From Emcibacteraceae bacterium (GTDB lineage Bacteria; Pseudomonadota; Alphaproteobacteria; Sphingomonadales; Emcibacteraceae): DNA of 36,135 nucleotides. Both the position numbers and the translations under genes were made by a program. The stretch spans positions 1 to 36,135 of the forward strand of contig CAJQRG010000063.1 in the NCBI GenBank assembly GCA_905612225.1. The letters are read 5' to 3'. Shown piece after piece: positions 8,253 to 16,024 of the stretch. The notes below the pieces were generated by a model. That model was not told where the DNA came from and ran no database searches. It worked only from the letters and a program-made list of their open reading frames with translations. Numbering within the stretch: position 1 is the stretch's first letter; the number at the start of each line of letters is the position of its first letter.

Positions 8253-9560
8253 TTAAAATTGGTTTTTCATTTTATTCAATCCACCAAGCACTGCCTCGGC
8301 AAGTCTATCAATTTCTTTTTCAGCCATCACGGTAGAAAGCACACCAGAGCATGTATTTATCATCATAATACCATCATCAAACAAATGATTAAGTAGTGTT
8401 TTAGTTAGTATTTTTTCACGTTGATTAACATAACCATCACGGTAACTTGATGGTTCCTCTGATTTCATATGAACACGGAACATTGAACCAGCACCTGTAA
8501 CACAAGCAGGCACATCAGCAATATTTATTGCCTCACGAATTGATTTTCTTGCATAATCAGCAAGTAAATTAATTTTGACCAGCGCCTCCTTATCAAATAA
8601 ATCCATTGCCACCCGGCCTGCGGTCATTGTGATCGGATTAGCAGAGAATGTACCAGAATGAGGAAATAACACTTTTTCAGTCAAGGGGTTCATTACATCC
8701 ATTACATCAGCTCGGCCAGCAAGGGCACCCACAGGAAAGCCGCCACCAATCATTTTACCCATGGCAGTAAGATCCGGGTTTATGCCCTCAAACCATTCTT
8801 GAGCTCCGCCATAATTCATGCGGTAGGTAATGACTTCATCAAATACCAGCAAGCTATCATTTTTACGTGTCCAATTATAAACAGCACGAACAAAATCTTC
8901 TTTTGCAGGAATAAGACCAATGCGGTGAGGAAGAAGATCTAGTACTACACACGCAAGATTATCGGCATTTTCATCAAGAATTTTTATGGCCCGTTCCGTA
9001 TCATTAAAAGGGATTATTACCACATCATCAAGTGCAGACTGAGGTGTACCATGGGCAACTGGAACGCTACTTGGGCTATCAGCATCGCCCCAATTGTCTG
9101 GTTTTGATGTTTGACTTACCTCAGCGTAATCATAAAGGCCATGATAAGCACCTTCAGCTTTGGCAATTTTTGACCGTCCAGTAAATGCACGCGCTGCTTT
9201 AAGACAACTCATCACCGCCTCAGTACCAGAATTCACAAAACGCATTTTTTCAAAGCTGTCACTTCTGTTAACTATATGTTCAGCGTAAAGCACTTCCGCT
9301 TCAGTACCAATTGTGAAGGCGGTGCCTTTAGCTAACTGAGCTGCAACAGCTTCAGTAATAGCCGGGTGTGCGTGTCCGTGAATAAGTGAACACATATTAT
9401 TAGCAAAATCGACGCGCTCAACCCCTTCAATATCCGTTACATAACAGCCCTCACCTTTCTCAACGTAAAGGGGGTGTGGTTTTTTAAGGATCGTATTACG
9501 ACTGCAGCCACCAGGCATTACTTTAAGACCACGATCATATAAATCTGAACTTTTTGACAT
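8253..9560 (-). CDS. Class-III PLP aminotransferase, GSA-aminomutase/beta-amino-acid aminotransferase-like
   Basis: A 435-aa fold-type I class-III aminotransferase. Visible motifs are FVNSGTEAVMSC (PLP phosphate), LVFDEVITYR (Asp to PLP N1) and the Schiff-base lysine in AMGKMIGGGFPVGA. Overall it resembles glutamate-1-semialdehyde aminomutase and the beta-phenylalanine aminotransferases of Variovorax and Mesorhizobium, including the N-terminal MPGGCSR region, where the latter place a substrate-binding Arg. The second substrate Arg of those enzymes (near the C-terminus) is not obvious here; the aligned segment reads INTCSGVLST. In this operon it lies between an aminomutase that makes beta-amino acids and enzymes that activate and cleave 3-oxoacids. 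I infer that it deaminates a beta-amino acid to a 3-oxoacid. A heme-biosynthetic role is unlikely in this context. Confidence 0.8.
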   Translation of the reverse strand: MSKSSDLYDRGLKVMPGGCSRNTILKKPHPLYVEKGEGCYVTDIEGVERVDFANNMCSLIHGHAHPAITEAVAAQLAKGTAFTIGTEAEVLYAEHIVNRSDSFEKMRFVNSGTEAVMSCLKAARAFTGRSKIAKAEGAYHGLYDYAEVSQTSKPDNWGDADSPSSVPVAHGTPQSALDDVVIIPFNDTERAIKILDENADNLACVVLDLLPHRIGLIPAKEDFVRAVYNWTRKNDSLLVFDEVITYRMNYGGAQEWFEGINPDLTAMGKMIGGGFPVGALAGRADVMDVMNPLTEKVLFPHSGTFSANPITMTAGRVAMDLFDKEALVKINLLADYARKSIREAINIADVPACVTGAGSMFRVHMKSEEPSSYRDGYVNQREKILTKTLLNHLFDDGIMMINTCSGVLSTVMAEKEIDRLAEAVLGGLNKMKNQF

Positions 9561-9572
9561 TTTTATTCTCCT

Positions 9573-10223
9573 TTAAACTGCAATAAGCCTGCAGCCTGTT
9601 CTTTCTTGAACATATTCAAAACTAACGCCAGGGGCGAGCTCGATAATCTTAAACCCAAGTGGCGTTACATCAATAACAGCGAGGTCAGTGTATATTCGCT
9701 TCACCACACCAACACCAGTAAGCGGAAATGTACATTTACCTACTAGCTTAGGGTAACCTTTATTAGTAACATGCTGCGATATAACATTAATGATTTTAAC
9801 GCCAGCTACTAAGTCCATAGCGCCTCCAACCGCAGGAATAGAGTCAGGATTACCAGTGGACCAATTAGCAAGGTCACCATTTTCAGCAACCTGCATTGCA
9901 CCAAGAACACAAATATCAATATGATTACCACGGATCATCGAAAAACTATCTGCATGATGAAAATACGAGGCGCCTGGAACTGCAGTAACTAATTTTTTTC
10001 CGGCATTAATTAACTCAGGATCCTCTTGACCTTCTTTGGGAGCGTCTCCCATGCCAAGTAAACCGTTTTCTGTATGGTAGATCACTTCGCGGCCTTCAGG
10101 TACATAACGAACAACTTTTTCTGGAATTCCAATACCCAGGTTCACATATGCACCATTAGGAATGTCCTGTGCTGCTCGTTCCGCCATTTGATCTCGGCTC
10201 CAGCCAATATTTTGCTCACTCAT
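9573..10223 (-). CDS. pcaJ: 3-oxoacid CoA-transferase subunit B (PcaJ-like)
   Basis: A 216-aa beta subunit of a family I CoA-transferase. The catalytic glutamate is in HTENGLLGMG (about residue 52), and GLGIPEKV-type and AVGGAMDLVAG motifs are present (here YVNLGIGIPEKV). Family I enzymes pass CoA from succinyl-CoA to a 3-oxoacid through a glutamyl-CoA thioester. It starts inside the end of the alpha-subunit gene (ATGA overlap, four bases) and ends 12 bases before the aminotransferase start. Length and the partner sequence favour 3-oxoadipate CoA-transferase (PcaIJ) over AtoDA or SCOT, but substrate choice among 3-oxoacids cannot be fixed from sequence alone. Confidence 0.85.
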   Translation of the reverse strand: MSEQNIGWSRDQMAERAAQDIPNGAYVNLGIGIPEKVVRYVPEGREVIYHTENGLLGMGDAPKEGQEDPELINAGKKLVTAVPGASYFHHADSFSMIRGNHIDICVLGAMQVAENGDLANWSTGNPDSIPAVGGAMDLVAGVKIINVISQHVTNKGYPKLVGKCTFPLTGVGVVKRIYTDLAVIDVTPLGFKIIELAPGVSFEYVQERTGCRLIAV

Positions 10224-10930
10224 GGATAAACCTCCCCAGCTGAAACAAGCACAGATTCGAGCAGTGGATTAGATATTATTACTACCTGATCAACAAAAAC
10301 ACCGGGAGTGACCACCACCTCAGGATCAATATCACCAATCGAAACAAACTCTTTTGTTTGAACGATCGTGTTCTCTGCAGCCATGGCCATAATTGGAGCA
10401 AAATTCCGTGCTGTTTTATTGTAAATAAGATTACCGTAACGATCCGCCTTAAGACATTTAATCAACGCAAAGTCTGCAGTAAGGCCGTATTCAAGAACGT
10501 AGTCACGTCCGTTAATATTACGAACCTCTTTGCCGTCAGCAAGAGGGGTACCAACAGACGTTGCAGTGTAAAATGCGGGGACACCAGCTCCGCCAGCACG
10601 TATGCGCTCGGCGAGCGTTCCTTGCGGAACTAATTCAAGTTCAATTTCATTTTTTCTGTAAAGATTAGGAAAGACGAGTGAATTTGCTGATTTTGGAAAT
10701 GAACAAATCATTTTAGCAACACGCTTATTTTCTATTAGTGCAGCTAGCCCCACATGGCCTGAACCCGTGTTATTATTAATAACAGTCAGGTTTTTAGCAC
10801 CTTGATCAATCAACCCATGAATTAGTTCGATGGGACTTCCCGCCTCACCGAAACCTCCTATCATAACAGTTGCGCCATCATAAATTTTTGACACAGCAGC
10901 TTCGACCGAGCTTACTTGTTTATTAATCAT
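10220..10930 (-). CDS. pcaI: 3-oxoacid CoA-transferase subunit A (PcaI-like)
   Basis: A 236-aa alpha subunit of a family I CoA-transferase. It has the CoA-binding glycine-rich stretch GATVMIGGFGEAGSPIELI, then LTVINNNTGSG, ICSFPKSANS, VPQGTLAERIRAGGAG, and NKTARNFAPIMAMAA near the C-terminus. This closely follows PcaI of the beta-ketoadipate pathway as I recall it. It is the second gene of the operon, 20 bases after the KamA-family gene, and is translationally coupled to the beta subunit. Together they should form a cytoplasmic heterotetramer activating a 3-oxoacid with CoA from succinyl-CoA. Confidence 0.85.
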   Translation of the reverse strand: MINKQVSSVEAAVSKIYDGATVMIGGFGEAGSPIELIHGLIDQGAKNLTVINNNTGSGHVGLAALIENKRVAKMICSFPKSANSLVFPNLYRKNEIELELVPQGTLAERIRAGGAGVPAFYTATSVGTPLADGKEVRNINGRDYVLEYGLTADFALIKCLKADRYGNLIYNKTARNFAPIMAMAAENTIVQTKEFVSIGDIDPEVVVTPGVFVDQVVIISNPLLESVLVSAGEVYP

Positions 10931-10950
10931 AAACTTAAATTCCCTGAGCC

Positions 10951-12363
10951 CTAGGCTTTAATATCAAAGAGACCTGCTTCATCATAAATGACGCGATCTT
11001 TATATCCATCAAACCAAATAGCATCAGGGTTGCGACCAACAATGGCAACCTGACCTTTTTTGGGCGCATCCTTTGATGAACGCAACACTTTAAAAATTAC
11101 TACACCATTCTCACCACCGGGGACGCCCTCCATTGGCTCATTTGTCACGGCAGCAACTTCTGTTTTTCCGTAATAATGGGTAATAGAAAGACGAGCGTGT
11201 GCTTCAACGCCAGATAGACCGCGCTGCGATGTATTAAGAAGGTTCCATGCCTCTTCAATGGGTACATTAAATGCTTTATGCCCAACAATATCACGGCCAC
11301 AGAAAAAATAATGGTTTTCAACTTTATTGCGGCGTAGCTCTCGCTGCATAATGCGAAGTGCGTCAGCATCATTATTTATATTTTTAATAATAGGCGATTG
11401 ATTATCAACAGTTATAAAACCGCGTTTGCCAAACTCATTAATCGCGCGTTTCGTAGCATCAACCCACTTAAGTCCACCGCCAGGAAGATCTATAAAATTA
11501 CCATCTTTGTCTTTTTCTAGAAACTCGTCAGGATGATTAAAGTGGATCATGAAACGAAGTTTTGTTTCTGGATATGATTCATGAAAACTATCAACCATTT
11601 TAAAGAAGCTATCATCAAATCTTTGGGGGAAGAAAGCTAGTTCTTTGGTGCCCAAACGAATACTTTCTATACCCGCTTCTGCAAGAGCACCCCACCATGA
11701 GGCAATCCCTTTATTAGCAAGAACCATCGGATCACCGCCAGACATAAGAATTTCGCGGAGTTTTTCACGGCCAGTTTCTGGGTGAATTCCCCCAGCCTCT
11801 TCAACCAATCTATTGTGTTCTAAAATATACTCAACAAGATCAGGAATTTGAGCGAGGCCTTTAGCTTGGATTGAACCGTCTTCACGGACGATCTCTTTCT
11901 TGGCTATAAGTTCTTCACGGTAGCAAAAACGGCAATGAGCAGAGCATGTGCCAGCCACATAGATTAGACCAAGTTCGTACTTATGAATAAGGCCTTCAAT
12001 AGGACTATAACTCATTTGTTTACCTGGGTCTTCCGAACCATCAAGGTCAAAGGTTTCTTTGGGGCTAGCTTTAATAAGTGTACGAATAGAGTTACTTACA
12101 CGGGCACGCTCAAAATAATGTCGGGTCATTTTTACTGGCATACGAGCTTCGAGGTCACGATTTGTGCCTTTTAAATTAGCAATAGCATCGATCTCCTCTT
12201 GGCTGTAAAAATCTTTCATATCATCATCAACTTTTCCATCAACAAATTTTTTAAGGCCAGAAACAATACCTCTGTCATATTTAGCATTTTCTATCTTTGC
12301 AAGGAATTCTGCTTCCCGGTCGGATGGAATATGTTTTTTTCTAATTGGCTTTTGTACATTCAT
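10951..12363 (-). CDS. KamA-family radical-SAM 2,3-aminomutase, substrate probably acidic
   Basis: A 470-aa radical-SAM, PLP-dependent aminomutase of the lysine 2,3-aminomutase family (classical enzymes about 416 aa). The Fe-S/SAM motif is C140SAHC144RFC147. Other family blocks are LMSGGDPMVL, LGTKELAFFPQR, MIHFNHPDE and DNQSPIIKNIN; the PLP lysine is K400 in YYGKTEV. R149, two residues after the last Cys, matches the substrate-carboxylate Arg of lysine aminomutase. By eye, Asp293 of the clostridial enzyme, which binds the lysine side-chain amine, is R357 here (CGRDIVGHKAF), and Asp330 is not Asp. Glutamate 2,3-aminomutase likewise has a basic residue at the first position. The call is 2,3-aminomutase of an acidic amino acid (glutamate or 2-aminoadipate). 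It heads the operon with CoA-transferase, aminotransferase and thiolase. It is too long, and in the wrong context, for the EF-P enzyme EpmB. Confidence 0.8.
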   Translation of the reverse strand: MNVQKPIRKKHIPSDREAEFLAKIENAKYDRGIVSGLKKFVDGKVDDDMKDFYSQEEIDAIANLKGTNRDLEARMPVKMTRHYFERARVSNSIRTLIKASPKETFDLDGSEDPGKQMSYSPIEGLIHKYELGLIYVAGTCSAHCRFCYREELIAKKEIVREDGSIQAKGLAQIPDLVEYILEHNRLVEEAGGIHPETGREKLREILMSGGDPMVLANKGIASWWGALAEAGIESIRLGTKELAFFPQRFDDSFFKMVDSFHESYPETKLRFMIHFNHPDEFLEKDKDGNFIDLPGGGLKWVDATKRAINEFGKRGFITVDNQSPIIKNINNDADALRIMQRELRRNKVENHYFFCGRDIVGHKAFNVPIEEAWNLLNTSQRGLSGVEAHARLSITHYYGKTEVAAVTNEPMEGVPGGENGVVIFKVLRSSKDAPKKGQVAIVGRNPDAIWFDGYKDRVIYDEAGLFDIKA

Positions 12364-12497
12364 AATAGATGTTCCCTATTTACGTTGTTTTTACTTTATA
12401 AAGACTTTAGTGTATATTACCAAAACTCACGTTTTTAAATTACTAAGAATAAATAATTAATCTAAATTACATAACTACATTCAATTTAACAACTAAT

Positions 12498-12511
12498 ACT
12501 TATGCATAAGT
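12498..12511. promoter_or_regulatory. 14-bp perfect palindrome in the LysR/kamA-like divergent promoter
   Basis: The sequence ACTTATGCATAAGT is its own reverse complement. It lies in the 163-base intergenic region between the divergent aminomutase operon and the LysR gene, four bases before the GAGGT ribosome-binding site of the LysR gene. Symmetrical sites of this kind in divergent LysR promoters are typical activator/autoregulation sites. Its closeness to the LysR start suggests autorepression as well. No convincing -35/-10 pair could be fixed for either direction. Confidence 0.5.
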
Positions 12512-12526
12512 TGATGAGGTTTAGTA

Positions 12527-13432
12527 ATGGAAATGATAAAAATGTTACGTCAACGAAGACTTATACCTAGCACTAGCATGTTAATGGCATTTAATGCATC
12601 TGCTCGAAACAATAGTTTTACGGAAGCGGCTAAAGATCTCAACCTGACCCAAGGCGCTATAAGTCGACAGGTAAATGCACTTGAGCTGCAACTTGGTGTT
12701 AAATTATTTTACAGAATAAAAAAATCAATAAAACTTACGGAAGTTGGTAAAATATATGCTAAAGAAATTAATAACGCACTTAAAAGTATCCGTAACGCGT
12801 CTCTAAGCGCAGTAAGTGACGTTCATGGGCAAATACTTAACCTTGCTATTTTACCAACGTTTGCAACACGATGGCTGATGCCTAAATTTCCAAAATTTCT
12901 TGAAAAAAATCCACAAATTACGATTAATTTTACTAGTAAGCTATCACCTTTTGATTTTTCTGAGGAAAGTCTCCATTCAGCTATTCACTTTGGTCACCCA
13001 GACTGGCCCGGAACAGTGGGTACTTTTTTAATGAATGAAGAAGCGGTTCCAGTTGCTGCACCATCATTTATGGGAAACCACACCGTTCGTAATATAGATG
13101 AAATTCAGAGTATGCCCCTCCTACATCTTGAAACCAGACCCAATGCTTGGCCAGGCTGGTTTGAACAAAACGGTCTAACTTCGCCTACCGACAGGGGGAT
13201 GATCCTCGAGCAGTTTTCTATGGTAACTCAGGCTGCCATCGCTGGAATGGGAGTTGCTATGCTTCCCCACTTTCTTATTAAAACCGAACTGGAACGTGGA
13301 GAACTTGAAATTTTAATGGATATACCACTTCAAAATAGCGCTGGATATCACCTTATTACTCCAAAAAACTATAATAATTATGCGCCTGTTGTAGCGCTTC
13401 GCAACTGGCTACTTGAACAAGTTATAGTTTAA
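12527..13432 (+). CDS. LysR-family transcriptional regulator (GcvA-like)
   Basis: A 301-aa LysR-type regulator. The N-terminal winged helix-turn-helix is at about residues 20-80 (NNSFTEAAKDLNLTQGAISRQ as recognition region, then LEQLG-type LELQLGVKLFYR), followed by a periplasmic-binding-protein-like effector domain. The ATG has GAGGT six bases upstream. It is transcribed divergently from the aminomutase/CoA-transferase/thiolase operon, so it is most probably that operon's regulator; its effector may be the amino acid degraded or a pathway intermediate. Its stop codon overlaps the stop of the convergent GST-like gene by two to four bases, so there is no room for a terminator. Confidence 0.9.
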   Translation: MEMIKMLRQRRLIPSTSMLMAFNASARNNSFTEAAKDLNLTQGAISRQVNALELQLGVKLFYRIKKSIKLTEVGKIYAKEINNALKSIRNASLSAVSDVHGQILNLAILPTFATRWLMPKFPKFLEKNPQITINFTSKLSPFDFSEESLHSAIHFGHPDWPGTVGTFLMNEEAVPVAAPSFMGNHTVRNIDEIQSMPLLHLETRPNAWPGWFEQNGLTSPTDRGMILEQFSMVTQAAIAGMGVAMLPHFLIKTELERGELEILMDIPLQNSAGYHLITPKNYNNYAPVVALRNWLLEQVIV

Positions 13433-14070
13433 ATGGCGTCCGGTTGGTTTTCTGGCACAGCCTCTTCAAAGGCTCGAATTCTCAAACATTCCTCGTTAAT
13501 TCTTAAAATTGTTGGATAGTCAGAAAGATTACATTTAAATCTATTAGCGTTATAGACTTGGGGGACTAAAAGGCAGTCTGCTAAACTAGGTTTGTCACCG
13601 TGGCAGAATAACCCTGTTTCTTGCTCAGTCGATAATTTCTTTTCAAGCGCGGTAAAATCCTGTTTTACCCAATGGTGATACCATAGGGTTACACCATCTT
13701 GATCAAAACCATTTTTTAAATACTTAAGAATTCTTAAATTCAAAAGTGGATGTATCTCACAGGCAATAGCATATGAAATAGATTGAATTCGAGCCCGTTC
13801 ATCAGGATCCTTAGGAAGTAATCTGTAATTAGGGGATATATAATCAAGGTATTCCAAAATCGACATAGACTGAGAAATTACCTTACCATTTACTTCCAAC
13901 GTAGGAACAAGGCCCTGCGGGTTCTTACAAATAAATTCTTCAGTTTTATGTTCATCCTTGGACAGTGCATAATTTTTTTGTTTATAACTCAGCCCTTTTA
14001 AATTCAAGCCAATTCTCACCCTATAAGAAGCTGAACTCCGCCACATACCATGTAAAATAATGTCAGACAA
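13429..14070 (-). CDS. Zeta-class GST: maleylpyruvate/maleylacetoacetate isomerase
   Basis: A 213-aa glutathione S-transferase of the zeta class. The catalytic N-terminal motif WRSSASYRVRIGLNLKG is diagnostic, followed by NPQGLVPTLEVNG and QSMSILEYLD (GSH gamma-glutamyl site). These enzymes isomerise maleylacetoacetate or maleylpyruvate to the fumaryl form using glutathione. The start is probably TTG at 14070: it has GGAGA six bases upstream and gives the usual N-terminus before WRSSASYR, whereas the next ATG (14046) begins right at that motif. It overlaps the upstream hydrolase gene by eight bases. The coupled partner is a short FAH protein of fumarylpyruvate-hydrolase type, so maleylpyruvate (gentisate pathway, NagL-like) is the preferred substrate. 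Confidence 0.85.
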   Translation of the reverse strand: MSDIILHGMWRSSASYRVRIGLNLKGLSYKQKNYALSKDEHKTEEFICKNPQGLVPTLEVNGKVISQSMSILEYLDYISPNYRLLPKDPDERARIQSISYAIACEIHPLLNLRILKYLKNGFDQDGVTLWYHHWVKQDFTALEKKLSTEQETGLFCHGDKPSLADCLLVPQVYNANRFKCNLSDYPTILRINEECLRIRAFEEAVPENQPDAI

Positions 14071-14749
14071 TTTTTGTCTCCAATTCAGTTAGGCCCTCAA
14101 TACCAACTCGAATTACATCACCTTTCATAATAGGACCCACACCTTCAGGTGTTCCAGTATAAATGAGATCGCCAGGCATTAACGTAAATAATGTAGACAA
14201 GTTTGCAATAACTTCTGGTACCGACCAAATTAATTTATTTATATTACTATCCTGCTTGATATCTCCATTCACAGTGAGCCAAATACGAGAATTTTCGATG
14301 TCAGAAATCTGATTTATTGGGTGGATTTCAGCACAAGGTGCCGAATGATCAAAGGCTTTGCTTGCGTCCCAAGGCCGACCTTTTAATTTTGCTGCTGATT
14401 GAAGGTCCCGACGCGTCAAGTCATTGCCAACTGCATATCCATATACATGTTGAAGAGCATCCTCTCTTTTTACATCTTCACATTCTTTTCCAATTGCAAC
14501 AACAAGCTCGGCTTCAAAATGAAAGTTATTTGTTTTGGGTGGGTAAGGTATAGAAACCCTACTATCAACCACAGCATCATTTGGTTTTGTAAAGTAAAAT
14601 GGCAATTCGCAATCAGGATTATGACCCATTTCACGGGCGTGTGCAGCATAATTTCTGCCAACGCAGAAAATCCGCCGGACTGCAAAGCGGTCGTCACTTC
14701 CGTGGATGGCAACACTTGCAGGAGTGGGAGTATCAAAAATATAATTCAT
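14063..14749 (-). CDS. Fumarylacetoacetate-hydrolase family protein, fumarylpyruvate hydrolase-like
   Basis: A 228-aa FAH-superfamily hydrolase. Its short length and features fit NagK-type fumarylpyruvate hydrolases rather than the roughly 420-aa fumarylacetoacetases. Visible are CVGRNYAAHAREMG, PFYFTKP, the metal-ligand stretch FHFEAELVVAIG, YAVGNDLTRRDLQ, KAFDHSAP and TGTPEGVGP. The metal-dependent C-C cleavage would give fumarate plus pyruvate. The gene lies between the flavin-reductase/MarR fusion gene (104-base gap) and the coupled isomerase gene, all on the minus strand. No gentisate 1,2-dioxygenase is in the window. Confidence 0.8.
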   Translation of the reverse strand: MNYIFDTPTPASVAIHGSDDRFAVRRIFCVGRNYAAHAREMGHNPDCELPFYFTKPNDAVVDSRVSIPYPPKTNNFHFEAELVVAIGKECEDVKREDALQHVYGYAVGNDLTRRDLQSAAKLKGRPWDASKAFDHSAPCAEIHPINQISDIENSRIWLTVNGDIKQDSNINKLIWSVPEVIANLSTLFTLMPGDLIYTGTPEGVGPIMKGDVIRVGIEGLTELETKIV

Positions 14750-14853
14750 AAACTAAAAATCCTAATTTTACTTTTATTTATTTTGCGATCATCACCCATA
14801 ACCGTAGAGCTTTTTGCAACGGACGATCTAAATAACTAAATAAGACAAAGTGA

Positions 14854-15780
14854 TCATACATCTTGACGATCTATGATTTTTTTCAACATAGATTTAAGCA
14901 TATCAACGTCCTCATTACTGTAACCGTCAAGTACTTCTTTTTCTAGTCTCTGGGCCCGGCGTTGAACATCTTTTAAGTGTTCATTACCTGCTTGTGAAAG
15001 AGCAAGTTGATCATTGTTGAGTTTGTTTAAATAGCCATTATTACATAACCAAGCTACTGATTTAGTTACAGCTGCAATATCAATGCGAATTGCCTTACTT
15101 AAATCAGCCTTAGTTAGATTAGGAGAATGACTAAGGTGCACAATGATACGTGCATGAGCAATGGGCATTCCCTCATCTTGAAGTTCCCGATAAAATGGAT
15201 CTGAAATTTCCCAGTAGCTACGTAATAAAAGTGGCACAATGAAATCATCTTTTGAGGAGACATCTTTACCTTCTGGTACTGACATTTTTACTGCTGGGTG
15301 ACGAGCTGCTACTGTGTATTGACCATTCGTATATAGAAGTGGCTTTTTGTTGCTAGTCTTGAAGTGCTCAACTTCACCAATAAAAATAAGATGATCCCCG
15401 CCTTCATAAGTACTAATATTTTTACATTCAAGATGGGCAACGGTGCCAGAGAGTAAAGGAAGATTACATTTACTCTCTAAAAGTTCAATATTATTGAATT
15501 TATTTTCACTAGTCCTAGCAAAATTATTTGAGATATCCATCTGATCAGATGCCAGAACATTAACAGCAAAATGCGGGGCGGCTATAAAGGCACCAATACT
15601 TTTAGATTTTTTATCGAGGCTCCAAAGCACCATAGGTGGCTCAAGGCTCAGACTGCTGAATGAGTTCACCGTCAGACCAATTTTAGTGCCATCAGGTGCA
15701 AGCGCAGTGATAACCGTAATTCCTGTTGCAAATTTTCCAAAACAATTTCTTAGTACTTTTATATCAATATTTTTTATCAT
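14854..15780 (-). CDS. Flavin reductase fused to a MarR-like domain (HPAH C1-type reductase)
   Basis: A 308-aa two-domain protein. Residues 1 to about 165 form a flavin-reductase domain of the HpaC type (FATGITVITA, GLTVNSFSSLSLEPP, VNVLASDQ, HLIFIGEVE). Residues about 185 to 305 resemble a MarR winged helix (LTKADLSKAIRIDIAAVTKSVAWLC and an adjacent wing-like segment). This architecture and length match the reductase component C1 of Acinetobacter baumannii 4-hydroxyphenylacetate 3-hydroxylase, where the MarR-like part binds the aromatic substrate and controls flavin reduction. It probably supplies reduced FMN or FAD to a two-component aromatic hydroxylase. No oxygenase gene is nearby; downstream are ring-fission-product isomerase and hydrolase genes. 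The substrate is unknown. Confidence 0.8.
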   Translation of the reverse strand: MIKNIDIKVLRNCFGKFATGITVITALAPDGTKIGLTVNSFSSLSLEPPMVLWSLDKKSKSIGAFIAAPHFAVNVLASDQMDISNNFARTSENKFNNIELLESKCNLPLLSGTVAHLECKNISTYEGGDHLIFIGEVEHFKTSNKKPLLYTNGQYTVAARHPAVKMSVPEGKDVSSKDDFIVPLLLRSYWEISDPFYRELQDEGMPIAHARIIVHLSHSPNLTKADLSKAIRIDIAAVTKSVAWLCNNGYLNKLNNDQLALSQAGNEHLKDVQRRAQRLEKEVLDGYSNEDVDMLKSMLKKIIDRQDV

Positions 15781-15814
15781 TATTTAACCTAAATTTATGG
15801 TAATTTATAAATTT

Positions 15815-16024
15815 TTAAGCTACTTTTACCATTTTTAAGGCGTCTAAAAGCATCTTTTTTTCTTCGTGGGCCACTGAACCATCAACAATTTTCTCTGCTG
15901 GAATAACTATGAGACTGTTAGGGTCCCGAATAATTACGTTTCCCAAATTCACTTTGTGAAGTTTAACCTTTTTTACGAAGTGAAGTAATTGCAAAACTTT
16001 GCATCGGATTAAGACCAGTATCAA
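15815..16024 (-). other. Short unidentified reading frame in a 464-base gene-poor gap, possibly a gene remnant
   Basis: The gap 15781-16244 holds no gene I can recognise. This 69-codon frame starts with a rare codon, has no convincing ribosome-binding site, and its product matches no family I know. In the overlapping frame just upstream a second open stretch (reading IIDTGLNPMQSFAITSLRKK) runs up to the A-rich run near 15970 and then stops. The two could be halves of one frameshifted gene, but that is speculation. Further along, 16157-16168 is a perfect 12-bp palindrome (CTATTATAATAG) containing a TATAAT hexamer, possibly part of the promoter of the following gene. Confidence 0.15.

Noticed and set aside
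8253-9560. Aminotransferase as HemL (glutamate-1-semialdehyde aminomutase)
   Set aside because: The operon is catabolic with no heme genes; residues and context fit a beta-amino-acid aminotransferase better, although the two families are close.
10951-12363. Aminomutase as EpmB, the EF-P lysine aminomutase
   Set aside because: EpmB is about 340 aa and associated with efp/epmA; this protein is 470 aa and lies in a catabolic operon with CoA-transferase and thiolase genes.
14399-14839. 146-codon plus-strand frame opposite the fumarylpyruvate-hydrolase-like gene
   Set aside because: It lies antisense to a well-supported FAH-family gene and shows no recognisable motif; AT-rich DNA makes such shadows common.
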